Origin: a bacterium
GTDB lineage: Bacteria > Armatimonadota > UBA5829
DNA: 64,000 nt
Direction of reading: 5' to 3'
Assembly: GCA_021372295.1 (NCBI GenBank)
Contig: JAJFUS010000024.1
Location: forward strand, 51,606 to 115,605
Of the stretch, positions 16,826 through 24,776 are shown piece after piece. The position numbers and the translations under genes are program-made. The notes under the pieces were generated by a model. The model did no database searches. It saw only the letters and a program-made list of their open reading frames with translations, and had not been told where the DNA came from. Within the stretch, counting starts at the first letter, position 1; each line of letters starts with the position of its first letter.

Positions 16826-17908
16826 TCACACTTTTGCGAGTTCCAGAACGAGCATCTGCATAACCATCTCAGGGTTGTCGAGGCCGCCATCAATCGACTT
16901 GAGCATCTGGTCTGCTTTTGCTATTACTACGAAGCATCGGATGAGATTGTTCCGTGAGAATGGTCTGGCTTGCCGAGCCAGACGCTCAGCCTGCCAGCTT
17001 TGTCGGGAGAGGATGTCGAGTATATTGGGGTCGGGCGGCAGCATATCCTTGATGTGCTCGGGGACATCGCTCTTCGCGAACGACCTCACACCTTGTTCCT
17101 GCAGGAGTTTCATCTGCCAGACCAGCCTGAACTGCCTCGCGATTACAGCAAGCGTTTTGGGAGTCTCGGCGCGAGGGTCATCGCTGATCTCAAAGAGGTC
17201 GGCGAGGTGCTTGAGCGCCTGGGCCTGGTTTCGCGCGGCGACTGCGTCCACCAGTTTGAATATCTTTTCCTCGTGGGTCTCGCTTGTGACGGCTGCGACG
17301 TCGGCGGATGTGATCGTTTCCGAGTCGCCGGAGTAATCGATCAGCTTTTGTATTTCGGTTGCGAGGATCGAAGAATCAGCACCCACACGCTGCACCAGCG
17401 CGCTCGCTACTTGCGGCTGGACTTTCTTGCCCGCCTTTATGAAAAGCGTTTGAGCGAACTTGATTGCGCCGTCGGTTCGCATTTTTCCGAACTCGACGAC
17501 TTCTCCGACCTTCCGCACAGCCTTTGACAGGTCTCCGATTACTTCCGAGCCTTTTTTGGGCTTGCCGTCGACTTTTTCCGCTGCCGGATTTACTAAAATC
17601 AGGCAGCCTGCGTGCGATATCTTCGGCAATCGTTCAGCGAGTTTGGCCTGTTCGTCAGGATGCATTTTATTGGCATATTTCACCAGTACCACGCGCCGTT
17701 TTGAGCCGAACGGCGGAATATTCAGCCCTGTAACGATCCTGTCACTGGTGGCCGTGTTGCCCTCCATCGGCTCAAGGTCGAAATCGACGAAATCGCCCGT
17801 CACCAGAGACTTCAACAGCTTGTCGAGGTGCTGCTGCTTCTGAAATTCGTCGTCGCCTTTGAGCAAATATGCTTTAGGATTGTCTGGTTTTGCTGCCTTT
17901 GCGTTCAT
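16826..17908 (-). CDS. holA: DNA polymerase III delta subunit
   Basis: HolA is the clamp-opening subunit of the clamp loader. The protein (360 aa from ATG 17908) has the family layout: N-terminal AAA-like domain (KAYLLKGDDEFQKQQHLDKL, RRVVLVKYANK), the middle domain and a C-terminal collar domain (IARQFRLVWQMKLLQEQG, SRNNLIRCFVVIAKADQMLKS). The start is uncertain: in-frame ATGs at 17929 and 17989 also exist, none with a good ribosome site. It is transcribed divergently from lpdA, whose promoter lies at 17961-17989. Confidence 0.85.
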   Translation of the reverse strand: MNAKAAKPDNPKAYLLKGDDEFQKQQHLDKLLKSLVTGDFVDFDLEPMEGNTATSDRIVTGLNIPPFGSKRRVVLVKYANKMHPDEQAKLAERLPKISHAGCLILVNPAAEKVDGKPKKGSEVIGDLSKAVRKVGEVVEFGKMRTDGAIKFAQTLFIKAGKKVQPQVASALVQRVGADSSILATEIQKLIDYSGDSETITSADVAAVTSETHEEKIFKLVDAVAARNQAQALKHLADLFEISDDPRAETPKTLAVIARQFRLVWQMKLLQEQGVRSFAKSDVPEHIKDMLPPDPNILDILSRQSWQAERLARQARPFSRNNLIRCFVVIAKADQMLKSIDGGLDNPEMVMQMLVLELAKV

Positions 17909-17960
17909 ATTGGGGTTATTATCGCACATGCGGTGAGATTGGACAAGCGCACATTTGTGA

Positions 17961-17989
17961 TTGACAATCGGCCTACGCTGTGCTAGCAT
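17961..17989 (+). promoter_or_regulatory. Sigma-70-type promoter for lpdA
   Basis: TTGACA (17961-17966), a 17-nt spacer and TAGCAT (17984-17989), about 35 bp before the TTG start of lpdA. Confidence 0.65.
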
Positions 17990-18025
17990 AAACCCGATTT
18001 TTGTATACGTTTCCTGGGGGTCGTT

Positions 18026-19585
18026 TTGATTAACACAAGCACTATCTCTTTCAGCAACATGTCCCGTTCAGGCTCGTTTGTATTGCCCAGTCTGAAAGAT
18101 CTTCCCGCACTTTTATCCGGTCAATCCACTTATGACGGAACCGATGCGTCCAATATGGTTTTCCCCGGCATTAAGCAGCAGCTTATGCGCTCGTCCGACT
18201 ATGATATCGACCTTGTAATTATCGGCACAGGTCCCGGCGGCTATGTTTCGGCGATCCGCGCGGCGCAGCTCGGTGCCAGGGTTGTTGTGGTCGAGAAGAA
18301 CGCTGTCGGCGGCACGTGCCTTAATATAGGCTGTATACCGACCAAAGTGCTTCTTTCCAGCGTGGCTGTTCTGGATCATGTGAAAAATGGCGCACAATTT
18401 GGCATCGAGACGGCCGCCCCTAAGGTCAACATCTCCACGATGATGAAGCGCAAGAACACTATCGTGAAGCAGCTTACCGGCGGTGTCGAGGGGCTGTTCA
18501 GAAAGAATAAGATCAAGCTGGTGAGAGGCCATGGCAAGATTGCGGATGCGCATACTGTGACCGTCGAGACCGCAAATGGCGTTGAGACCCTCAAAACTGA
18601 GAAGATAGTGATTGCGACTGGCTCGGTTCCGGCTCAATTGCCGCTGCCCGGTTTCGAGATCGGCGAGAATGTGTGGACGAGCAATGAAGCGCTGGAGTTT
18701 AATGCTATCCCCAAGAAAATGCTCATTATCGGCGCGGGCGCAATCGGCCTTGAGTTCGGATATACATTCGCCAGGCTGGGAGCTGAGGTGCTTGTGGTCG
18801 AGATGATGTCCCAGATTCTCCCGGCTGCCGACAAAGAGACCGCAAACACCCTTCAAAAGTCGCTGGAAGATGCCGGAATGAAGTTTATGCTCGACGCCGG
18901 CGTCACCCGCGCGGAAGACGTCAAGGGCGGCAAGAAAGTGCACATCAAGTCGGGCGGCAAAGAAGTGTCCATGGAGTTCGACAAGATCCTAGTCGCGGTC
19001 GGCAGGCGCGCCGTTATCGACAATATCGGCCTCGAAGAAGTGGGTGTTAAGACCGACAAGCGCAAAGTCCTCGTCAACGAGCACATGCAGACCAACATTC
19101 CCAATATATACGCCATCGGTGATGCCATCGGCGAGCCCATGCTGGCGCATGTCGGCTGGACTGAGGGCATTGTCGCGGTCGAGCACGCTATGGGGCTGGA
19201 CTCCAAAATGAGCTATAAGGCGTGGCCCGCCTGCGTATATACGACTCCCGAGTGCGCGTCGGTCGGCCTTACTGAAGATCAGGCTAGGGAGCGCTACAAG
19301 GACGTTCGCATCGGCAAGTTTGGGTTCAGTCACAATGGCAAGGCGATGGGTATCGGCGAGACCGAGGGGTTCGCCAAGTTCATTGTTGACGGCAAGTACG
19401 GCGGTATTCTGGGCGTGCATGTGGTCGGCCCTCACGCTACCGACCTCATCGGCGAAGCGGTTCTGGCTATCGCGAACGAATTGACCGTTGAGGAAGTTAT
19501 GTCGACGATCCACTCTCACCCGACCTTGAGTGAGGTTATGCAGGAAGCCGCTTACGATGCGGTGGGGCGTGCAATTCACAAGTAG
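18026..19585 (+). CDS. lpdA: Dihydrolipoamide dehydrogenase
   Basis: This flavoenzyme reoxidises the lipoyl groups of 2-oxoacid dehydrogenase or glycine cleavage complexes using NAD. The FAD motif GTGPGGYVSAIRAAQ, the redox-active disulfide GGTCLNIGCIPTK, the NAD motif GAGAIGLEFG, AIGDAIGEPMLAH and the C-terminal HSHPTLSE with catalytic His-Glu are all present. From TTG 18026 (ribosome site GGGGG) it has 519 residues, about 55 more than usual before the FAD fold. The extension has no lipoyl-domain signature; a start at an internal ATG (residue 54) would remove it. No E1/E2 genes are adjacent. Confidence 0.92.
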   Translation: MINTSTISFSNMSRSGSFVLPSLKDLPALLSGQSTYDGTDASNMVFPGIKQQLMRSSDYDIDLVIIGTGPGGYVSAIRAAQLGARVVVVEKNAVGGTCLNIGCIPTKVLLSSVAVLDHVKNGAQFGIETAAPKVNISTMMKRKNTIVKQLTGGVEGLFRKNKIKLVRGHGKIADAHTVTVETANGVETLKTEKIVIATGSVPAQLPLPGFEIGENVWTSNEALEFNAIPKKMLIIGAGAIGLEFGYTFARLGAEVLVVEMMSQILPAADKETANTLQKSLEDAGMKFMLDAGVTRAEDVKGGKKVHIKSGGKEVSMEFDKILVAVGRRAVIDNIGLEEVGVKTDKRKVLVNEHMQTNIPNIYAIGDAIGEPMLAHVGWTEGIVAVEHAMGLDSKMSYKAWPACVYTTPECASVGLTEDQARERYKDVRIGKFGFSHNGKAMGIGETEGFAKFIVDGKYGGILGVHVVGPHATDLIGEAVLAIANELTVEEVMSTIHSHPTLSEVMQEAAYDAVGRAIHK

Positions 19586-19611
19586 GTTGCGCATTATGTA
19601 TTGTGTGTTAG

Positions 19612-19650
19612 GACAGCCCGGTGAGGTGGACTCGCCGGGCTGTCTCTTTT
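19612..19650 (+). terminator. Rho-independent terminator after lpdA
   Basis: A 14-bp stem, GACAGCCCGGTGAG (19612-19625) against CTCGCCGGGCTGTC (19631-19644) with one G-T pair and a 5-nt loop, followed by TCTTTT. Confidence 0.9.
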
Positions 19651-19737
19651 AATTTTGTGGTCGTAAAAAATGGGCTAAAATAACGAAATGCCGGCAGGAA
19701 TACACCATCCGACTCAGAATATATAATGGCAAAGATG

Positions 19738-19766
19738 TTGACAGCTAGTGTTTTTTAACACATAAT
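19738..19766 (+). promoter_or_regulatory. Sigma-70-type promoter for the M48 protease gene
   Basis: TTGACA (19738-19743), 17-nt spacer, CATAAT (19761-19766); 49 bp before the ATG. Confidence 0.6.
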
Positions 19767-19815
19767 GGGGCATACAATGCTCGGCAGGTTTAGTATTAGG
19801 GCAGGGAGGGTTTGA

Positions 19816-21480
19816 ATGGGAAGGCTGTTTCTCGCATCAGTGATAGTTTTGGTATTGTTGTTTGGGCTTGTGCTGGCTGTCGGCACCGGCGTGCTTTACT
19901 ATTACCACATGCCGGTGAGTATAGCGATTCTGTTTGCAGTAGGGATCATTACGTTGCAGTATGTGGTTGGCCCATTTATGATCGACTGGATATACAAGAT
20001 CCGGTGGATACAACCAGAGGAGATATCCCCACAGTTTGCGCAGTTTTACCGTGACCTTTGTGCCAAGAGAGGAATGATTGCGCCGCGCTTCGGCATTATT
20101 GAGGACGGCAACCCGAATGCGTTCACCTATGGCCATATCCCGGCGGACGCAAGAGTGGTGGTGACTCGTGGACTTGAGCAGATGCTCTCGGAGGATGAGT
20201 TCAACGCGGTCGTCGCGCATGAGATCGGGCATGTCAAACACTATGATTTCATAGTAATGAGCATTGCATCGCTGGCGTCCATCATACTCTATTACCTTTA
20301 TGTCTGGACCCGCAATCAGAGACGAGGCGGGCTTTTGGCACTTGTTATTGCAGTCGGATCATATCTGATGTATGTTTTCAGCCAATACGTAGTCTTATTC
20401 CTTTCCCGCATCAGAGAATATTTTGCCGACGAACACTCTGCATTCAGTATCAATGACGCAAACGCCTTATCGCGGGCGCTTATCAAGATTGCCTACGGGC
20501 TGGCAAAAATACCGCAAGTCGACCCGAACCAGCAGCAGAATAATAAGAATAGTCAATACGTTCTCAACAAGAGCCAGCTACTGGGCAGTCTGGGGATATG
20601 CAGTTTCAGCTCTTCCAGCGCAATGGCGATCAACTCAACTAACGGTTCAGGCAACTTTTCGATCAGCACGTATATGGACGCTATGCAATGGGATCTCTGG
20701 AACCCCTGGGCTAAGATTTTCGAGCTTCAGAGCACGCATCCGCTCATCGCCAGACGTGTTCAGGCGGCTTCACGAATGGCAGTTGTTCTCAGGCAAACCC
20801 CTGAATTTACTACCAGCGCGCCTCCCAAGGAGAGCTACTGGCCTCTGTTCTGGACAGACCTTACGTTCATTTGTCTTCCGTGGGCAGGACTCGCTGTGGG
20901 TCTTGTGGCAGCTTATGTGCAGCTCGGCCACACATTTGACACAGCATTCGCGCATGGTTTAGTCGGATTCTTGACCGCATTTAAGCTGGCGTTTCTAATG
21001 GGCGGTTTGGGATGGATGATGAGGCTGTTTTTCAGCTATGGCAGCGAGTTCAAGCCTGCGAAGATCGCGGATCTTGCGGGTGAGGTCGAAGTATCGCATT
21101 TCAGATCGATTCCTGTCGAGATCGATGGGCAGGTAATAGGTCGAGGCGTGCCGGGTTTGTTCTGGAGCAAAGATCTCGTAATGCAGGACGAATCGGGGTT
21201 CGTCACTGTTATCTACAAGCAGCCTTTGTCGATTATCGAGACTCTGTTCGGAATGCTCAAGGCGGCGGATTTGATCGGTAAGAAAGGCAAGTTCACGGGA
21301 TGGTACCGCCGCGGCCCAATCCCTTATCTTGAACTTAACGAAATTCAAACTGAATTCGGTTCCAGAATACGCTGCTATTACAGGAAATATCTGTGGATTA
21401 TTGCGGTGGTTTGCACGTTTATCGGAGGGTATTTGACATTGCTTGGCACGACGTTAAATAGTATAACGTCTGTTCATTAA
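19816..21480 (+). CDS. M48 family (HtpX/Ste24-like) membrane metalloprotease
   Basis: A 554-residue zinc protease of the membrane quality-control kind. Two N-terminal transmembrane helices (about 5-28, 33-55) precede the catalytic motif AHEIGH (H135, E136, H139) and the downstream Glu region REYFADEHSA. Further helices lie at about 150-200 and 345-420. A ~100-residue insert and a C-terminal domain (about 420-530, with FRSIPVEIDGQVIGRG) are extra compared with the ~290-residue HtpX. The ATG follows GGGAGGG. A hairpin separates it from the polymerase gene. Confidence 0.88.
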   Translation: MGRLFLASVIVLVLLFGLVLAVGTGVLYYYHMPVSIAILFAVGIITLQYVVGPFMIDWIYKIRWIQPEEISPQFAQFYRDLCAKRGMIAPRFGIIEDGNPNAFTYGHIPADARVVVTRGLEQMLSEDEFNAVVAHEIGHVKHYDFIVMSIASLASIILYYLYVWTRNQRRGGLLALVIAVGSYLMYVFSQYVVLFLSRIREYFADEHSAFSINDANALSRALIKIAYGLAKIPQVDPNQQQNNKNSQYVLNKSQLLGSLGICSFSSSSAMAINSTNGSGNFSISTYMDAMQWDLWNPWAKIFELQSTHPLIARRVQAASRMAVVLRQTPEFTTSAPPKESYWPLFWTDLTFICLPWAGLAVGLVAAYVQLGHTFDTAFAHGLVGFLTAFKLAFLMGGLGWMMRLFFSYGSEFKPAKIADLAGEVEVSHFRSIPVEIDGQVIGRGVPGLFWSKDLVMQDESGFVTVIYKQPLSIIETLFGMLKAADLIGKKGKFTGWYRRGPIPYLELNEIQTEFGSRIRCYYRKYLWIIAVVCTFIGGYLTLLGTTLNSITSVH

Positions 21481-21492
21481 GGTGCGCTTATA

Positions 21493-21518
21493 ATGCTGCT
21501 CAAGTATGTGAGCAGCAT
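21493..21518 (+). terminator. Hairpin after the M48 gene
   Basis: Perfect 10-bp stem ATGCTGCTCA/TGAGCAGCAT with a 6-nt loop. No T-tract follows, so termination strength is uncertain. Confidence 0.5.
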
Positions 21519-21553
21519 CGTTCTTGAAACGAGAAGATTCGCACATCAAATGG

Positions 21554-21559
21554 TATAAT
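21554..21559 (+). promoter_or_regulatory. -10 element placing the polymerase mRNA start at or near its ATG
   Basis: TATAAT at 21554-21559 lies 8 bp before the ATG at 21568. Initiation 7-9 nt downstream would give a leaderless mRNA, consistent with the absence of a ribosome site. No clear -35 hexamer is seen at the expected position. Confidence 0.5.
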
Positions 21560-21567
21560 ATCTCACC

Positions 21568-23718
21568 ATGACAAGCACAGACGAAATCCTGTTCGGTTAC
21601 GACCACACCCAGGGAATCGTGGCGGTGGAAGTTGGCCCGGAGACCGCCACGATTTACCGCCGCGTGGACGGCGCAATGACAACTCAGGATGAGCCGTTCA
21701 AGCGTTGGATCCTCGCCACCGAGCGCCATGACCTTGCCGACTCCGAGTGGACTGAACTTGATGGCGAAGACTATCGGTTCCTGGCTGAGTTCCCAAATGA
21801 GAAGACTTACAATAGTGCCAGATACGTATTGCGTGACGCGCATGCGGCTCATATCGCTTACCCAACTGCCGCTAAGCAGTATCTCGCTCGAACAGGACGC
21901 ACACTCTTTAAGGGGATGGCGTTCGATGACGTCGTGCGGATGCAGCTCGATATCGAGACCCTCGGCCTATATCCGGACAGGTCGGAAAATGAGATTTTTA
22001 TGGTCGCGATCAAGGACAATCGCGGCTTCGAGACCATAATTACCGGGGATGAGTCTAAGATTCTCAAAGAAACTGTAGCAATCTTGCGCGAGCGTGATCC
22101 TGACGTTATCGAAGGGCATAACATATACGATTTCGACCTCACATACCTTGTCGCACGCGCCAAGTATCGCGGAATCAGGCTCGCGTTTGGGCGCGACGGC
22201 TCGGAAGTCACATTCGGTGCGAAACAGCAGTGCGCGATAGGCTATTATTCCAGGCCGTTTACTCCAGCGCATATACATGGCAGGCATGTGATCGACACTT
22301 TGTTGTCCGTGCAAAGATGGGACATATCGCGTGCAAGTTTGTCCAGCTATTCACTGAAATCTGTAGCAAGAGCGTTTGGCATTGCCGAAGATGATCGAGA
22401 AATTATTCCGCACGATCAGATTGCCCGCGAGTGGAAAACAAACCCCGATCGCGTAAGGAAATATTGTCTCCAAGACGTCCGTGAAACTGATCTGCTGGCT
22501 GGGATCGTCTGCCCGTATGAGTTTTACCTGGCGCAAATGGTTCCCGACACTTATGGCCACGGCGCCACTTCCGGCACAGGCGAAAAGATCAACTCGATCT
22601 TCATCAGGCATTATCTGAAGCGCGGCTGCGCGATACCGGAGCAGTCTGAGCAGAAATCGCTGCCGGGCGGATATACTGAGGTTCGCAACACAGGCGTGAT
22701 TGAACACATCGTGAAGTGCGATGTCGAGAGCCTGTACCCGAGCATCATGCTCACGAAAAAGATCAAGCCCAAAAGCGACACCCTCGACATGTTCCTGCCA
22801 GCGCTCGCCGATTTGGTGCAAAGGCGGCTGTCGGCCAAGCGCAAAGCCAAAGAAACTCATAGCCGCGAGCACGATTACTGGGACGGCCTCCAGAGTGCTT
22901 TCAAGATTTTAATCAATTCGTTTTACGGCTACCTCGCGGGGCCGTTCAACTTTAACGATTATGAGGCTGCCGCGCGCGTCACCACTACGGGTCAGAAACT
23001 GGTTAAGCTGATTGTCGAGGAACTGGAGAAGACCGGCAGCCTTGTGGTGGAAGTCGATACGGACGGCGTCTATTTCAGGCCGCCCGACGGCATCGACTCA
23101 GAGCAGGACGAGGTCAACTACATCGAACGGATCGGTTCTGCCTTGCCGGAGGGGATCAGGCTGGCGCATGACGGTCGCTACAAGGCCATGATCTCGCTCA
23201 AAATCAAGAATTACGTGGTGGAATCTTATGACGGCAAAAAGACTTTCAGAGGTTCGGCGTTAAGGTCGCGTTCGGACGAGCCATTTGGGCGAGACTTCAT
23301 AACGAATGCCGCCGAATATCTTTTGCACGGTGAGAAAGATAAGGTTCACGCGTTATATCAGTCCATCGCGCAAAAAATCAACGACGGCCAGCTGGGTGTA
23401 GATGAGTTCGCGCGCCGCGAGAGGATCACTGAAAAGACTCTGCATTCCGCCGGCAAAAAGCGCCTTGCGCAGGCGGTGGGTAAAGATGCAAAAGTCGGGG
23501 AATATGTGTCGATCTATCAAAAAAACGACGGCGCTATCGGGCTGGCGAAAAACTATTCGCACGACGAAGACCGTCATCATCTCTTGGATAAGCTCTACAA
23601 GTTCGCAAACCGGCTCAGAGAAGCATTTGGCGACGACTTCGACTCAATGTTTCCGAAGCCTTCGGCAAAAACGCGCTCCGAGACTGCAGGTCAGCAGTCG
23701 CTAGGGTTGTTCGACTGA
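21568..23718 (+). CDS. Family-B DNA polymerase
   Basis: A 716-residue B-family polymerase with intact proofreading and polymerase centres. Exo I is DIETLGLYPD (D128, E130), Exo II NIYDFDLTYL, Exo III YCLQDVRETD. Pol A is CDVESLYPSIML (D385), Pol B KILINSFYGYLA, Pol C VEVDTDGVYF (D497, D499). It is shorter than E. coli Pol II (783 aa) and resembles archaeal/short bacterial B polymerases. The C-terminus QQSLGLFD fits the QxxLxLF beta-clamp-binding consensus. A role in repair or damage-tolerant synthesis is the usual inference for such bacterial enzymes. It probably has a leaderless mRNA. Confidence 0.93.
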   Translation: MTSTDEILFGYDHTQGIVAVEVGPETATIYRRVDGAMTTQDEPFKRWILATERHDLADSEWTELDGEDYRFLAEFPNEKTYNSARYVLRDAHAAHIAYPTAAKQYLARTGRTLFKGMAFDDVVRMQLDIETLGLYPDRSENEIFMVAIKDNRGFETIITGDESKILKETVAILRERDPDVIEGHNIYDFDLTYLVARAKYRGIRLAFGRDGSEVTFGAKQQCAIGYYSRPFTPAHIHGRHVIDTLLSVQRWDISRASLSSYSLKSVARAFGIAEDDREIIPHDQIAREWKTNPDRVRKYCLQDVRETDLLAGIVCPYEFYLAQMVPDTYGHGATSGTGEKINSIFIRHYLKRGCAIPEQSEQKSLPGGYTEVRNTGVIEHIVKCDVESLYPSIMLTKKIKPKSDTLDMFLPALADLVQRRLSAKRKAKETHSREHDYWDGLQSAFKILINSFYGYLAGPFNFNDYEAAARVTTTGQKLVKLIVEELEKTGSLVVEVDTDGVYFRPPDGIDSEQDEVNYIERIGSALPEGIRLAHDGRYKAMISLKIKNYVVESYDGKKTFRGSALRSRSDEPFGRDFITNAAEYLLHGEKDKVHALYQSIAQKINDGQLGVDEFARRERITEKTLHSAGKKRLAQAVGKDAKVGEYVSIYQKNDGAIGLAKNYSHDEDRHHLLDKLYKFANRLREAFGDDFDSMFPKPSAKTRSETAGQQSLGLFD

Positions 23719-24042
23719 TTAATCAGACTCAGGCAGCGCCGGAGGAGTGGATCGTCTAAGCCCGGTGGCGGCGAAATAGAGCTGAATACCTCTGCTTGCG
23801 ACCTGCGATCCCGCTATTGCCATTACAACCAGAAGACCTATCCGGCCAAATAGCAGCAGTGCCGATTCTCCGAGCCGGCTGGTGGTGGATGATGTCGCGG
23901 AGACTGGAGTTGTGGGCTTGAGCAGAATGGTGTTGGAATCGAAGTATTGATACGCGGCGACGAACACAAACACGAGTATTCCAACTCCGGCAAGAAAAAC
24001 CAGCATTCCAACTATGCGACCAACCAAATCGCCCTTCTGCAT
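23719..24042 (-). CDS. Small two-helix membrane protein
   Basis: A 107-residue protein of unknown function with two transmembrane helices (about 8-33 and 60-85), a short polar loop rich in Ser/Thr/Pro between them and a polar C-terminus. Its stop codon abuts the stop of the polymerase gene, so the two genes converge with no gap. No family recognised. Membrane character and the absence of a competing reading frame support it as a gene. Confidence 0.6.
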   Translation of the reverse strand: MQKGDLVGRIVGMLVFLAGVGILVFVFVAAYQYFDSNTILLKPTTPVSATSSTTSRLGESALLLFGRIGLLVVMAIAGSQVASRGIQLYFAATGLRRSTPPALPESD

Positions 24043-24149
24043 CTAATCCTCCAATACCTGTTCACGAGCTAAGTAATTTCCTACGGCCTGCCGGGTATTT
24101 TTATCTTATACCCCGTCGGACGAAAATCCTTCGGTGTCACGCAAATCCC

Positions 24150-24179
24150 TTGACAACCCGATTGGAGCGATGATAGTAT
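24150..24179 (+). promoter_or_regulatory. Sigma-70-type promoter with ~110-nt leader for the GNAT gene
   Basis: TTGACA (24150-24155), 18-nt spacer, TAGTAT (24174-24179). The leader to the ATG at 24296 contains a hairpin CCGTG/CACGG (24209-24222) inside a wider GTTGA/TCAAC pairing (24187-24191 with 24233-24237). I do not recognise a known riboswitch. Confidence 0.55.
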
Positions 24180-24295
24180 GCCCTGTGTTGAGGATCATCG
24201 GCTGGAGACCGTGCGTCCACGGCACTGTAACGTCAACCCCATAAACGATACCTCTGGAGCAATGAATTTATCTCAGGAATGGAGGTCACCTATTT

Positions 24296-24769
24296 ATGCC
24301 GGATATGCTGGTGAAACTACTTGAGATCCCTGATGACAGCGCCGACATTGCGCACCTGAAAACAGAAGGCATCAACATCAGAAGGATCCATCCCTATGAA
24401 GTATCGGTTCTTCGCAGATTTTGCTTAAGCGCCTTCCATGAGGGTTGGGCCGATGAAGTTCTAAATGCCTTTGCTCATCAACCCGTGACATGCTATGTGG
24501 CGACCCATGAGAAGAAGATAATAGGTTTTGCGGCCTATGAATGCACCCGACGCAACTTTTTTGGGCCGATGGGAGTGCTGCCGGAATATTGCGGTAAAAG
24601 GGTAGGGGAGGCATTGTTCCTCGCGTGTATGCGAGGATTATATGAGTATGGGTATGCCTACGCTATCATCGGCGGGGCGGGGCCGGTCGATTTTTACTTA
24701 AAGTGCTGCAGTTCAATGGTCATACCGGACAGCGTGCCCGGAATATATGTGGACAATCTGGAACGGTGA
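24296..24769 (+). CDS. GNAT family N-acetyltransferase
   Basis: A 157-residue acetyl-CoA-dependent acetyltransferase fold. After an N-terminal ~35-residue lead, the GNAT core is visible as IIGFAAYECTRRNFFGPMGVLPEYCGKRVGEALFLACM, where the V(L)PEYCGKRVGEAL segment is the acetyl-CoA pyrophosphate loop (family Q/RxxGxG/A). The C-terminus has YAYAIIGGAGPVDFYLKC. Substrate unknown. A GGAGGT ribosome site lies 9 nt before the ATG. The secreted nucleotidase gene begins 7 bp after its stop, so they may share a transcript. Confidence 0.8.
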   Translation: MPDMLVKLLEIPDDSADIAHLKTEGINIRRIHPYEVSVLRRFCLSAFHEGWADEVLNAFAHQPVTCYVATHEKKIIGFAAYECTRRNFFGPMGVLPEYCGKRVGEALFLACMRGLYEYGYAYAIIGGAGPVDFYLKCCSSMVIPDSVPGIYVDNLER

Positions 24770-24776
24770 TTACACC

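Noticed and set aside
24186..24295. Known riboswitch (fluoride, glycine, c-di-GMP) upstream of the GNAT gene
   Set aside because: None of the conserved cores of these classes could be matched.
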